A stretch of 7,360 nt of DNA from Gammaproteobacteria bacterium RIFCSPLOWO2_02_FULL_56_15 (GCA_001801825.1 MGYR01000013.1:5039-12398); one strand, 5' to 3'; positions 1-7,032 are shown, counted from the stretch's first letter. The notes: generated by a model not told the origin, from the letters alone. Numbers and translations: made by a program.

Positions 1-205
1 CACAGCCGCCGTAATACCGCTTGCCCGGGTAGCCCTCGGCATATTTGTTGGTCAGGACCGAGCCCTGGGCCTGCAATACCCTGGGACTGACATTATTTTC
101 CGAGGCGATCAATTCGATATGGTCCTCCTGGCGTTGTCTCTCGCCGAGCATCGCCTGCCAAAGTTCGTCATCGAACCCTGCAATCTCCATATCTTTAGTG
201 AACAT
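1..205 (-). CDS. glyA: Serine hydroxymethyltransferase, N-terminal part (runs off left edge)
   Basis: GlyA is a cytosolic PLP enzyme that interconverts serine and glycine and loads a one-carbon unit onto tetrahydrofolate. Only the first 68 residues are present; family members are about 415-420 residues long. The visible part matches the E. coli N-terminus as I recall it, without gaps: ELWQAM at 14-19, HIELIASEN at 29-37, SPRVLQAQGS at 40-49 and the hallmark LTNKYAEGYPGKRYYGGC at 51-68. Y55 and E57 sit in the conserved NKYAEGYPG segment near the PLP and substrate site. The ATG at 203-205 aligns with the E. coli start. A purine-rich stretch upstream (about 206-220, reading GGAGAGAGGTAGAGG on the coding strand) serves as ribosome binding site. 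No PLP-lysine can be checked because it lies beyond the edge. Identification is very secure. Confidence 0.96.
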   Translation of the reverse strand, partial: MFTKDMEIAGFDDELWQAMLGERQRQEDHIELIASENNVSPRVLQAQGSVLTNKYAEGYPGKRYYGGC

Positions 206-272
206 CCTCTACCTCTCTCCTCTGCAGTGAATCTGGGGCACCCTAGAATCATGGTATCTTGATCGAGACTAC

Positions 273-289
273 CCTGGTCACAGACCAGG
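273..289. repeat. Perfect 7-bp inverted repeat in the glyA upstream region
   Basis: CCTGGTC and GACCAGG are separated by three bases (280-282). The repeat lies 68 bases upstream of the glyA start and downstream of the slipin stop. No T-run follows on either strand, so an intrinsic terminator is unlikely. An operator or a leader hairpin of glyA are both possible. The rest of the 206-392 spacer shows nothing else I can name. Confidence 0.45.
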
Positions 290-345
290 CGACTGAGCCG
301 GTACCGGGCATGGCGCCGCCGTCGCAGGGCCGCTAGGCTAGGGGT

Positions 346-375
346 GATACAGGTTACCAGATTTCAGCTGTTCAA
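346..375 (-). promoter_or_regulatory. Weak candidate promoter for glyA
   Basis: On the minus strand TTGAAC (375-370) and TGTATC (351-346) are separated by 18 bases. This would give a leader of about 130 bases that includes the hairpin at 273-289. The -10 match is poor and the assignment is tentative. Confidence 0.2.
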
Positions 376-392
376 TCAGCAGGCTGCTTGGT

Positions 393-1154
393 TCAACTCT
401 CCTGTTTGCGCTGCTCCATCGCCTGCATGAAGGATTTCATGAAATCCAGTGGGATGGGAAAGACAATAGTGGAACTCTTTTCTCCCGCAATCCCTTGCAG
501 GGTCTGGAAATACCGCAATTGCATGGCATTCTGGTTACGTCCCAGGATATCAGCGGCTTCAAGCAGTTTGTGCGAGGCCTGCAACTCACCTTCGGCATGA
601 ATGACCTTGGCGCGGCGTTCCCGTTCGGCTTCCGCCTGCTTGGCGATTGCCCGGATCATGCTTTCATCGATGTCCACATGCTTGATTTCCACATTGGAGA
701 CCTTAATACCCCAGGCGTCGGTCTGCCTGTCCAGGTCGGTCTGGATATCGCTGTTCAGCTTTTCCCTCTGGGCGAGCATATCATCCAGTTCATGCTTGCC
801 GAGCACCGAGCGCAGTGTCGTCTGCGCCAACTGGCTGGTTGCAGAGTGGAAATTCTCTACCTGAATGATGGCGCGTTCAGGATCGATAACGCGATAATAG
901 ATCACCGCATTCACCTTGACCGACACGTTGTCTCTCGAGATCACATCCTGACTCGGAACATCCATCACAATCGTCCGCAGTTCCAAACGCTCCATCTGTT
1001 CGATCATTGGAAAAAGAAATGTGAATCCGGGGCCTCGGACTCCGGTAAATCTGCCCAAGCGGAAAACAACTGCCCGTTCATATTCCCGCAATACGTAAAA
1101 CGACCACCAGATGAATCCCAGGATGAGCAGTACCAGAAATATATATATGGGCAT
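393..1154 (-). CDS. Stomatin/slipin-type SPFH membrane protein
   Basis: The protein has 253 residues. A hydrophobic N-terminal anchor (about 3-21) is followed by the slipin signature REYERAVVFRLGRF at 23-36 and GPGFTFLFP at 41-49. The SPFH/band-7 domain continues to about residue 170, with VPSQDVISRDNVSVKVNAV at 66-84 and a conserved YYRV at 86-89. A charged helical segment rich in A, E and R (about 164-205, including AKQAEAERERRAKVI) then probably forms the coiled coil used in oligomerisation. A short C-terminal part contains SSTIVFPIPLDF at 227-238. Slipins form membrane-bound oligomeric scaffolds and, in Pyrococcus, the homologue is a substrate and partner of the NfeD protease. The ATG at 1154 is one base from the nfeD stop codon, and GGAGG (1164-1168), 9 bases upstream, lies inside the end of nfeD, which indicates translational coupling. 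The exact slipin subclass is not determined. Confidence 0.93.
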   Translation of the reverse strand: MPIYIFLVLLILGFIWWSFYVLREYERAVVFRLGRFTGVRGPGFTFLFPMIEQMERLELRTIVMDVPSQDVISRDNVSVKVNAVIYYRVIDPERAIIQVENFHSATSQLAQTTLRSVLGKHELDDMLAQREKLNSDIQTDLDRQTDAWGIKVSNVEIKHVDIDESMIRAIAKQAEAERERRAKVIHAEGELQASHKLLEAADILGRNQNAMQLRYFQTLQGIAGEKSSTIVFPIPLDFMKSFMQAMEQRKQES

Positions 1155-1155
1155 T

Positions 1156-2520
1156 TTAGCTTTCCTCCATTATTATTGGTTTAATTTTCAATTCCAGACC
1201 ATTGATTGCCACCACTTCCACAAGCTGTCCCTTGTGCATGGGAACCTCCGAGACGGCATTCCAGGTCTCGCCGTGTATGAACAGCCGGCCGGCTTCCATA
1301 AAATCATCCACAACCACCCCCGTTGCGCCGATCATCTGCTCCCTCCCCGTGACCACCGGTCTCTGGTGGGCACTCACTGCCAGACGAATTGCCGCGAGTG
1401 TAAAGATAGCTGCAACCAAGGTCACTACCCCGATAATCTGGAGTGGTACAGTATAAAAGGGACCTGCCTTGTCGAAAAGGATAAGAGATCCCATTACAAA
1501 AGCCGCGATCCCACCTATTCCGAGGACACCAAAGCTCGGGGCGATCAGTTCCGCTATCATAAAGGCGATACCCAGCAGGATCAGGGCCAGTCCGGCGTAA
1601 TTAACCGGCAGTACCTGCATCGCGTACAGGGCGAGTAACAGGCAGATCCCGCCCAGCACGCCTGGGAGGACAAAACCAGGGTGCGCCAGCTCGAAGAACA
1701 AACCGTATATCCCGAGCAGCATGAAGATGTAGGCAATGCTTGGATTGGTAATCACGGCCAGAAAACGATTACGCCAGTCCGGTATGTAAAATTCCACCTG
1801 CGCCCCCCCGATATCCAGGCTCATCTCCCGGCCCTCGATTTCTACAGACATACCATTCAATTGCCGTAGCAGATCGCTAAGGTCAGTGGCCATGATATCA
1901 ATGACACCCTCGGCGAGGGCATCCTGCGCCGTAAGGCTGGCAGCTTCCCGGACCGCAAGTTCCGCCCAGACAGCGTTTCTGCCCCTCATCTCGGCCAGGC
2001 TCCTGAGGTAAGCAACTGCGTCATTGATCAGCTTGTGCTGCATGGCGTCACCGGATGGCTCTCCTTCAGTTTCGGGAGCGTTTCCAACAGGCTGCCCCGG
2101 CTCCACATCCCCGGGCTTCAGATCCGGTAAACCTCCAATCTGAATGGGGGTCGCTGCACCCACGTTGGTACCTGGAGCCATGGCTGCGATGTGCGCTGCA
2201 TACAGCAGGTAGGTACCGGCACTGGCGGCACGGGCGCCGGATGGAGAAACATAAATCGCAACCGGGATCGGAGAAGCAATGATCGCGCGGATGATATCCC
2301 GCATGGAGGTATCCAGTCCGCCTGGCGTGTCCAGCCGTATTACGATCAGCCTCACGCCCTGATCATGGGCATGTTCAAGACCGGATTGAATGTAATCACT
2401 TACCGCAGGGCCTATCGCATCCTGCACGTCGAGCACTAACACCTGCGCTCCCGCCTGTACCTGGCATACGACTACGCTAGCCAGCAAGTAGAACACCCTG
2501 AATAACGGATTTCGCAGCAT
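1156..2520 (-). CDS. nfeD: NfeD-type membrane-bound serine protease (ClpP class)
   Basis: This 454-residue protein is the full-length NfeD1b type: protease, membrane part and OB-fold. A signal peptide or first membrane helix is seen at about 8-25. The ClpP-like protease domain follows, with IRLDTPGG at 61-68 and GARAASAGTYLLYAA at 95-109. S100 is the expected nucleophile, and K163 in HKLINDA is the expected general base of the Ser-Lys dyad known from Pyrococcus PH1510. Hydrophobic segments at about 258-280, 284-302, 308-326, 330-349 and 360-380 form the membrane part. The C-terminal OB-fold (about 392-450) includes GREQMIGATGVV. The family cleaves hydrophobic C-terminal segments of stomatin, and the stomatin-like gene follows one base downstream. 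The start is well supported by AGGAGGTG (2528-2535), 7 bases before the ATG. No convincing promoter was seen upstream. An acidic, Pro/Gly-rich insert (about 131-160) lies between S100 and K163. Confidence 0.95.
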   Translation of the reverse strand: MLRNPLFRVFYLLASVVVCQVQAGAQVLVLDVQDAIGPAVSDYIQSGLEHAHDQGVRLIVIRLDTPGGLDTSMRDIIRAIIASPIPVAIYVSPSGARAASAGTYLLYAAHIAAMAPGTNVGAATPIQIGGLPDLKPGDVEPGQPVGNAPETEGEPSGDAMQHKLINDAVAYLRSLAEMRGRNAVWAELAVREAASLTAQDALAEGVIDIMATDLSDLLRQLNGMSVEIEGREMSLDIGGAQVEFYIPDWRNRFLAVITNPSIAYIFMLLGIYGLFFELAHPGFVLPGVLGGICLLLALYAMQVLPVNYAGLALILLGIAFMIAELIAPSFGVLGIGGIAAFVMGSLILFDKAGPFYTVPLQIIGVVTLVAAIFTLAAIRLAVSAHQRPVVTGREQMIGATGVVVDDFMEAGRLFIHGETWNAVSEVPMHKGQLVEVVAINGLELKIKPIIMEES

Positions 2521-2607
2521 GCTTATTCACCTCCTGCAGAGGTCCAATGGTAACTGCACTTGCTACCGTTTATACGCCTACAATAGCCAATATTCCAGAG
2601 TGGCTAA

Positions 2608-2642
2608 AGCAAATCCGGATCCCCCAAGTATCCGGGTTTGCT
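2608..2642. repeat. 13-bp imperfect inverted repeat between divergent nfeD and the ATPase gene
   Basis: The arms 2608-2620 and 2630-2642 pair with one T-G mismatch (2614 with 2636) around a 9-base loop. In RNA read rightward the mismatch is a G-U wobble; read leftward it is A-C. The repeat ends 7 bases before the candidate -35 position of the rightward gene. No T-run follows. It could be an operator for one or both divergent units. The rest of the 2521-2709 spacer holds the nfeD ribosome binding site and the candidate promoter. Confidence 0.5.
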
Positions 2643-2648
2643 GCCGCC

Positions 2649-2677
2649 ATGATCCATTCCCCTGACTCACGTATAAT
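2649..2677 (+). promoter_or_regulatory. Candidate promoter of the DUF815-type ATPase gene
   Basis: A perfect TATAAT lies at 2672-2677. At 17 bases spacing the -35 position (2649-2654) reads ATGATC, which keeps only the TGA core of the consensus. The transcript would start near 2684 and leave a leader of about 25 bases. A weak GGGA (2696-2699) lies before the ATG at 2710. Confidence 0.4.
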
Positions 2678-2709
2678 TCACCGGATATCGTCCCCGGGAT
2701 AAGCCATTT

Positions 2710-3579
2710 ATGTCAGAGCTAGATGAATTCTTCAGCCGCGCCAATCTCCTGCTGGATAAACTCGAATCCATCCTCCCGGCGATGCAGGGATCCCAGGATC
2801 CCCTGGACAGTCCGGTACTCCGCTGGAAATGCCGGGGAAACCAGTCGTGGCTCGAGCCGGTACGACTGGTCAGCAGTATCCTGCTGGATGACCTGCAATG
2901 CATCGATCGGCAAAAAAGCTCAATCCTGCAGAATACCCGGCAATTCATGCTCGGATTACCTGCCAACAACGTCCTGCTCTGGGGCCCCCGGGGCACGGGT
3001 AAATCCTCCCTTATCAAAGCCATTTTCAATAGCTTCCGGCCCCAGGGTCTGCGCCTCATCGAGGTGGAAAGCCAGCACTTGGTCGACCTGCAGGAGATCT
3101 GTGAAATCATCCACCGACAGGACAGCCGGTATATCATTTATTGCGATGACCTCTCCTTCGCCGATGGCGACCCCGCGTACAAGGCCCTGAAGGTCATCCT
3201 TGACGGCTCGGTCGGGACGACGCCGGAGAATGTCCTGGTGTACGCCACCTCGAACCGCCGGCATCTGCTGCCCGAATACATGAGCGAAAATCAGCGGGCA
3301 GAGCTGATCGAGGGAGAATTGCACCTGGGGGACGCCACGGAAGAGAAGATCTCACTGTCGGAGCGATTCGGGATCTGGCTGGCCTTTCACCCGTTCAACC
3401 AGCACCAGTACCTGCAGATCGTGGATCACTGGCTCCGCGAACTCGATGCACCGGTGGATTCCACGGAGGGAGTGCACCAGGCTGCGCTGCGCTGGGCGCT
3501 GGAACATGGAGGTTCCCGCAGCGGACGCGTGGCCTGGCAGTTTGCCCGGGACTGGACCGGCAAGGCGGGGCTGGATTAA
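2710..3579 (+). CDS. DUF815-family AAA+ ATPase
   Basis: This 289-residue protein matches the DUF815 group of single-domain AAA+ ATPases, which are common in proteobacteria and have no well-defined substrate. Walker A is GPRGTGKSS at 92-100. Walker B is the hydrophobic run YIIYCDD at 141-147, ending in two acidic residues. YATSNRRH at 178-185 fits a sensor 1 segment (N182). LSERFG at 216-221 carries a possible arginine finger (R219). GSRSGRVAWQFARDW at 268-282 lies at the expected place for sensor 2. The N-terminal 80 residues are helical and charged, with LDKLESILPAM and a conserved-looking LRWK. There is no signal peptide or membrane helix, so the protein should be cytosolic. It is transcribed alone, divergently from nfeD and convergently with trxB. 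Family assignment is confident; cellular function is unknown. Confidence 0.9.
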   Translation: MSELDEFFSRANLLLDKLESILPAMQGSQDPLDSPVLRWKCRGNQSWLEPVRLVSSILLDDLQCIDRQKSSILQNTRQFMLGLPANNVLLWGPRGTGKSSLIKAIFNSFRPQGLRLIEVESQHLVDLQEICEIIHRQDSRYIIYCDDLSFADGDPAYKALKVILDGSVGTTPENVLVYATSNRRHLLPEYMSENQRAELIEGELHLGDATEEKISLSERFGIWLAFHPFNQHQYLQIVDHWLRELDAPVDSTEGVHQAALRWALEHGGSRSGRVAWQFARDWTGKAGLD

Positions 3580-3610
3580 AGGGGCCGGGGCTTTAGCCTG
3601 CCCCTTTAAT
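3575..3610. terminator. Bidirectional hairpin terminator between the ATPase gene and trxB
   Basis: An 11-bp perfect stem pairs 3575-3585 with 3600-3610 (ATTAAAGGGGC with GCCCCTTTAAT). The loop can fold further (GGC-TTTA-GCC). The A/T ends of the stem give a short T-run (TTTAAT) after a G/C-rich core on both strands, so it can serve both convergent genes. The TAA stop of the ATPase gene (3577-3579) is inside the left arm, and the trxB stop lies 2 bases beyond the right arm. Confidence 0.8.
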
Positions 3611-3612
3611 CC

Positions 3613-4560
3613 TCAGATATCCAGGAATTTCTCGGCATCGAGCGCCGCCATACAGCCGAAACCCGCCGAAGTCACCGCCTGACGATACACCTGATCGGCC
3701 ACATCCCCAGCCGCGAAGACACCGGGAACGCTGGTCGCAGTGACGTTGCCGTGCAGTCCGGTCTTGATGGAGATATACCCATTTTTCATTTCCAATTGGT
3801 CGGCAAAGATCTCGGTGTTGGGTCTGTGGCCGATGGCAATGAAAACCCCATCCAAGTCGATATCCGTCGTCTCGTCGCTGCGCACATCCCTGATACGTAT
3901 GCCGGTCACCCCGCTCGCATCGCCCAGAACCTCATCCAGCACATGGAACCACCGGATCCTTATATTGCCGTTCTTTTCCCTCTCGAATAACTTGTCCTGC
4001 ATGATCTTTTCCGCACGCAATCCATCCCGCCGATGCACCAGGATCACCTCCGCGGCGATATTGGCGAGGTACAGTGCCTCCTCCACCGCCGTATTGCCAC
4101 CCCCTATAACAGCCACTTTCCGCTTGCGGTAGAAAAAACCATCGCAGGTCGCGCAGGCACTGACACCCTTGCCCATGAAGGCCGCCTCCGAGGGCAGCCC
4201 GAGATATTGCGCGGAAGCGCCGGTCGCAATGATCAGGGCATCGCAGGTATAGGCGGCGGAATCCCCCTGCAACCAGAACGGCCGTTGCCCGAGTTCCACC
4301 TGTTTGATGTGGTCAACAACTATCTGCGTCTCAAAACGCTCGGCATGCTTGCGCATGCGTTCCATCAGATCCGGACCCTGTAATCCCTCTACGTCCCCGG
4401 GCCAGTTGTCCACATCGGTAGTGGTGGTAAGTTGTCCCCCCATCTCCATACCGGTGATCAGCAATGGTTTCAGGTTGGCCCGCCCGGCATAGACGGCGGC
4501 GGTATATCCGGCCGGACCGGATCCCAGGATGATTAATTTTGCGTGTTTTGTCTCAGTCAT
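3613..4560 (-). CDS. trxB: Thioredoxin reductase (NADPH)
   Basis: TrxB transfers electrons from NADPH through FAD to thioredoxin in the cytosol. With the start chosen here the product is 315 residues, against about 321 for E. coli TrxB, to which it is collinear. It has the FAD-binding GSGPAG at 13-18, GMEMGGQLTTTT at 37-48, the redox-active CATC (C136 and C139) followed by DGFFYR, the NADPH-binding GGGNTAVEEALYL at 153-165, HRRDGLRAEK at 176-185, and GVFAAGDV at 280-287 with the FAD-contacting Asp. The ATG at 4560 is preferred to an in-frame ATG at 4581. It aligns with the E. coli N-terminus (MTETKHAKL against MGTTKHSKL) and has AGGAAA a few bases upstream, whereas the 4581 ATG lacks a clear site. 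The gene is divergent from the dehalogenase-like gene. Confidence 0.97.
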   Translation of the reverse strand: MTETKHAKLIILGSGPAGYTAAVYAGRANLKPLLITGMEMGGQLTTTTDVDNWPGDVEGLQGPDLMERMRKHAERFETQIVVDHIKQVELGQRPFWLQGDSAAYTCDALIIATGASAQYLGLPSEAAFMGKGVSACATCDGFFYRKRKVAVIGGGNTAVEEALYLANIAAEVILVHRRDGLRAEKIMQDKLFEREKNGNIRIRWFHVLDEVLGDASGVTGIRIRDVRSDETTDIDLDGVFIAIGHRPNTEIFADQLEMKNGYISIKTGLHGNVTATSVPGVFAAGDVADQVYRQAVTSAGFGCMAALDAEKFLDI

Positions 4561-4598
4561 GTTTCCTGCCTGCTTAGCCATTGGATTTCTGGTTTCAT
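4557..4598 (-). CDS. Possible 13-codon leader ORF overlapping the trxB start
   Basis: An ATG at 4598 opens a 13-residue frame (MKPEIQWLSRQET). Its TGA overlaps the trxB ATG as ATGA, the classic geometry for translational coupling. AGGA lies 3 bases before its ATG, which is short but usable. There is no regulatory amino-acid bias. It may be chance, since such short frames are common. Confidence 0.2.
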   Translation of the reverse strand: MKPEIQWLSRQET

Positions 4599-4682
4599 TA
4601 TTCCTGTTGAACGCCGCTCCGCGTGAACACCGCCACCAAGCGTGTTATGAGGGGATCTGCCAGGGAAGCCGCCGGCCCGGGA

Positions 4683-4713
4683 TTGCGCCAGCCGGTCAGA
4701 CACGTATTATAAT
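4683..4713 (+). promoter_or_regulatory. Candidate sigma70 promoter of the reductive-dehalogenase-like gene
   Basis: A perfect -10 (TATAAT, 4708-4713) is paired with TTGCGC (4683-4688) at a long 19-base spacing. A short inverted repeat (CCGGC 4672-4676 and GCCGG 4691-4695) flanks the -35. Transcription would start near 4720, leaving a leader of about 100 bases before the preferred ATG at 4823. I see no cobalamin riboswitch signature in that leader, which is also too short for a typical one. Confidence 0.45.
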
Positions 4714-4822
4714 GGCTGCACCGCGGAGGGGAAAGCCCGGCGGCGCTACGTTGCGGGTTAAAACAGGAGCTGTGGCATCGGCGCTGGACAAATCCTTGAG
4801 ATCTGGCGGAGAATCGGAGCTG

Positions 4823-7027
4823 ATGATCTTCCTCGGCAACAGCGACCGGCCCTTTCACTACGGCCCCTTTCCACTGGAGCAACAGGCTCGCGACCCGCGT
4901 ATCGAGGGTGTGGAGCGCGGATCGCCGCGGCGCAGCCGGCTGGCCCCGTTGGAGCCGCCGGATACCGGCTATGCCCGCAGCCTGGACAAGTATCACCAGA
5001 TATTCAGCAGCTTCGGGGAAGGTCAACCCGCCCCGGCCAGGGCCCCGGTGCCGGAAGACCTGGAGCGGCGCATGGTGGATATCAAGGGGGCCGGGTATTT
5101 CCTCGATGCCAGTCAGTTAGGGATCTGCCTGCTCTCCGAATCCTGCTGGTACCGGGAAAGCACCCCCACGACGCACACCCACGCCGTGGTGGTCTTGGTG
5201 GAATATCCGCGGCTCCCGGAACCGGGATCTCTGGCCCAGAGCTGGCTTCGGGACTCCCGACATGCCACGGCAGAATTGCGCGCCTATGAGATCGCGATCA
5301 GCCTGGCCAACCACATCCGCATGCTGGGATTTCCGGCATCCGCCCATGATGATCAGGGCGCCGTCGATCCGGAAAGACTCTCGGTGCTGGCAGGTCTGTG
5401 CCTGCGACAGGGAACCTGGGTGGTGAATCCATGGCTGGGCCGGGAATATGCCTGCGCGGTGGTCACTACCGATTATGCCCTGCGCTGTGATCTGCCGCTT
5501 GCGGCAAGCGCTGCAAGGGCCAGGAACATGGCCTGGTGGCTGGGTCAAGACGGCGCCGTCTCGGGACTGGAGCGCTGGCGCCGGTCCCGCCGGGCCACGC
5601 ATCTCGGCAGCTATCCGATGGAGCAGGTCAAGCGGGTCGCGCGTCCCACCACCCTGATCCTGGATGATGAAGTCCCCAGGGTACCGAAGCGTGCGGCGTT
5701 CTTTGAACGGGCCATACATGGGGATCTCGATGCCAAGGCGCAGAGGGAACGTGGCCGCTTTGCCTTCAAGCACCCCTTCGCCCATGCCATGGTCCGGCAG
5801 ATCCGCGCCATGGTCCCTTACCAGGATGGCCCGATCGCCGCCTCCCGCGCCCCCGAATGCAGCTCTGCGGAGGTCAATACCCGTGCCATCAAGACCCTCT
5901 CTTATGCCCTCGGCGCCGAGATCACGGGTATCTGCGAGATCCCCGAGTATGCCTGGTATTCCCATCAGGTCGACGGCAGCGGGATCCGGCCCTATCACCG
6001 CTATGCCGTGGTCTGCCTCATCGATCAGGGCTACGAGACCATGGAAGGCGCCTCCGGGGATGACTTCATCTCGGGTGCGCAATCCATGCGCGCCTACATG
6101 CGCGGCGCATTGATCGCCGGGATCCTGGCCGAGCACATAAGAGCACTCGGCTATCCCGCACGATCCCAGACCAACGCCGATTCCGACGTCCTGCAATTGC
6201 CGCTCACCCTGTGGGCGGGACTCGGAGAAATGAGCCGCATCGGCGAGGTGGTGTTGAATCCCTTCCTGGGACCGCGTTCGAAGACTGTGGTACTGACCAC
6301 GGATTTACCGCTGGTTCCGGATAAGCCGGTGGATTTCGGCTTGCAATATTTCTGCTCCCACTGTCTCAAGTGCGCCCGCGAATGTCCGTGCGACGCCATC
6401 CCCCAGCAGGGCAAGGTCATGTTCAACGGTTACGAGATCTGGAAGCCGGACGTGGAACGCTGCACCCGCTACCGTCTCACGAACCAGCGCGGCCTGGCCT
6501 GCGGCCGCTGCATGAAGACCTGTCCTCTGAACAAATTTATCAACTGGGACGGCTCCCTCCTGATCCGGATCGCCTGCTGGCTGGGTATCCATGCGCAATG
6601 GCTCAAGCCGTTGCTGGTGCCGATCGCGGTCCGGCTGGACGACCTGCTCCACTACGGGATCCGCAACCCCCTGAAGAAATGGTGGCTGGACCTCGAGATC
6701 ATTGACGGAGTCTGCGTCGAACCTCCCAGGGGAGTGAATGAACGCGATATTGATCCAGGGCGCCGGATGGAACCGGAGAAACACAAGGTAGCCTACTACC
6801 ATGCGAACATGATGCCCCCACCCAATGCCTCGGGGATACGAATACCGGTGGTAAGGAAAGAAGGACTTGCCGCGGCGGCCCTGGTAGAGACCCCGGAACA
6901 GGCGCTCGTCAGGCGCCGGGCCGGAGGTCCGATACCGCAACACTATATCCCGACGCCGCCCATGGATCTGTCGTCAGAAAAAAGAGCGGACGTTTCCGCC
7001 TACAACCCCTACTCCAGGAAAGCTTGA
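4823..7027 (+). CDS. Cytosolic (NpRdhA-type) reductive-dehalogenase-like corrinoid Fe-S protein
   Basis: This 734-residue protein has the reductive dehalogenase architecture: a corrinoid-binding region followed by two [4Fe-4S] motifs. The first is C511-x2-C514-x2-C517-x3-C521-P; the second is C547-x12-C560-x2-C563-x3-C567-P. The long x12 gap is typical of the RdhA family. Residues 88-225 and 358-500 are related copies: ICLLSESCWY with ICEIPEYAWY, HIRMLGFPAS with HIRALGYPAR, VVNPWLG with VLNPFLG, and VVTTDYAL with VLTTDLPL. Such a duplicated N-terminal half is known from NpRdhA, where only the second copy binds cobalamin. Y379 is a candidate catalytic Tyr by position, not verified. There is no Tat RR motif, signal peptide or membrane helix, no adjacent rdhB, and no fused flavin/2Fe-2S reductase domain, so it should be cytosolic and use an external donor. 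The substrate is unknown; organohalide reduction is inferred from the family. The ATG at 4823 is chosen because GGAG motifs precede it and it lies downstream of the promoter; an in-frame ATG at 4712 overlaps the -10 box. The related QueG is much shorter and lacks the duplication. Confidence 0.88.
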   Translation: MIFLGNSDRPFHYGPFPLEQQARDPRIEGVERGSPRRSRLAPLEPPDTGYARSLDKYHQIFSSFGEGQPAPARAPVPEDLERRMVDIKGAGYFLDASQLGICLLSESCWYRESTPTTHTHAVVVLVEYPRLPEPGSLAQSWLRDSRHATAELRAYEIAISLANHIRMLGFPASAHDDQGAVDPERLSVLAGLCLRQGTWVVNPWLGREYACAVVTTDYALRCDLPLAASAARARNMAWWLGQDGAVSGLERWRRSRRATHLGSYPMEQVKRVARPTTLILDDEVPRVPKRAAFFERAIHGDLDAKAQRERGRFAFKHPFAHAMVRQIRAMVPYQDGPIAASRAPECSSAEVNTRAIKTLSYALGAEITGICEIPEYAWYSHQVDGSGIRPYHRYAVVCLIDQGYETMEGASGDDFISGAQSMRAYMRGALIAGILAEHIRALGYPARSQTNADSDVLQLPLTLWAGLGEMSRIGEVVLNPFLGPRSKTVVLTTDLPLVPDKPVDFGLQYFCSHCLKCARECPCDAIPQQGKVMFNGYEIWKPDVERCTRYRLTNQRGLACGRCMKTCPLNKFINWDGSLLIRIACWLGIHAQWLKPLLVPIAVRLDDLLHYGIRNPLKKWWLDLEIIDGVCVEPPRGVNERDIDPGRRMEPEKHKVAYYHANMMPPPNASGIRIPVVRKEGLAAAALVETPEQALVRRRAGGPIPQHYIPTPPMDLSSEKRADVSAYNPYSRKA

Positions 7028-7032
7028 ACGTC

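Noticed and set aside
495..1184. 229-codon open frame on the plus strand opposite the slipin gene.
   Set aside because: The minus-strand frame has the full SPFH signature and a coupled start. The plus-strand product matches nothing and has no ribosome binding site.
4529..4822. Upstream extension of the dehalogenase frame with an apparent hydrophobic N-terminal helix (MINFACFVSVMF...).
   Set aside because: It overlaps the trxB start on the other strand, and the hydrophobic look comes from reading that region antisense. It also lies upstream of and across the -10 box, and family members of this class lack such an anchor.
4714..4822. Possible cobalamin riboswitch before the corrinoid-dependent gene.
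   Set aside because: The leader is too short and I find no B12-box-like motif in it.
5117..6196. 359-codon open frame on the minus strand inside the dehalogenase-like gene.
   Set aside because: It is antisense to a well-supported gene with clear Fe-S and corrinoid-domain motifs. Its product is Gly/Asp/His-rich with no recognisable domain, typical of a shadow frame in GC-rich DNA.
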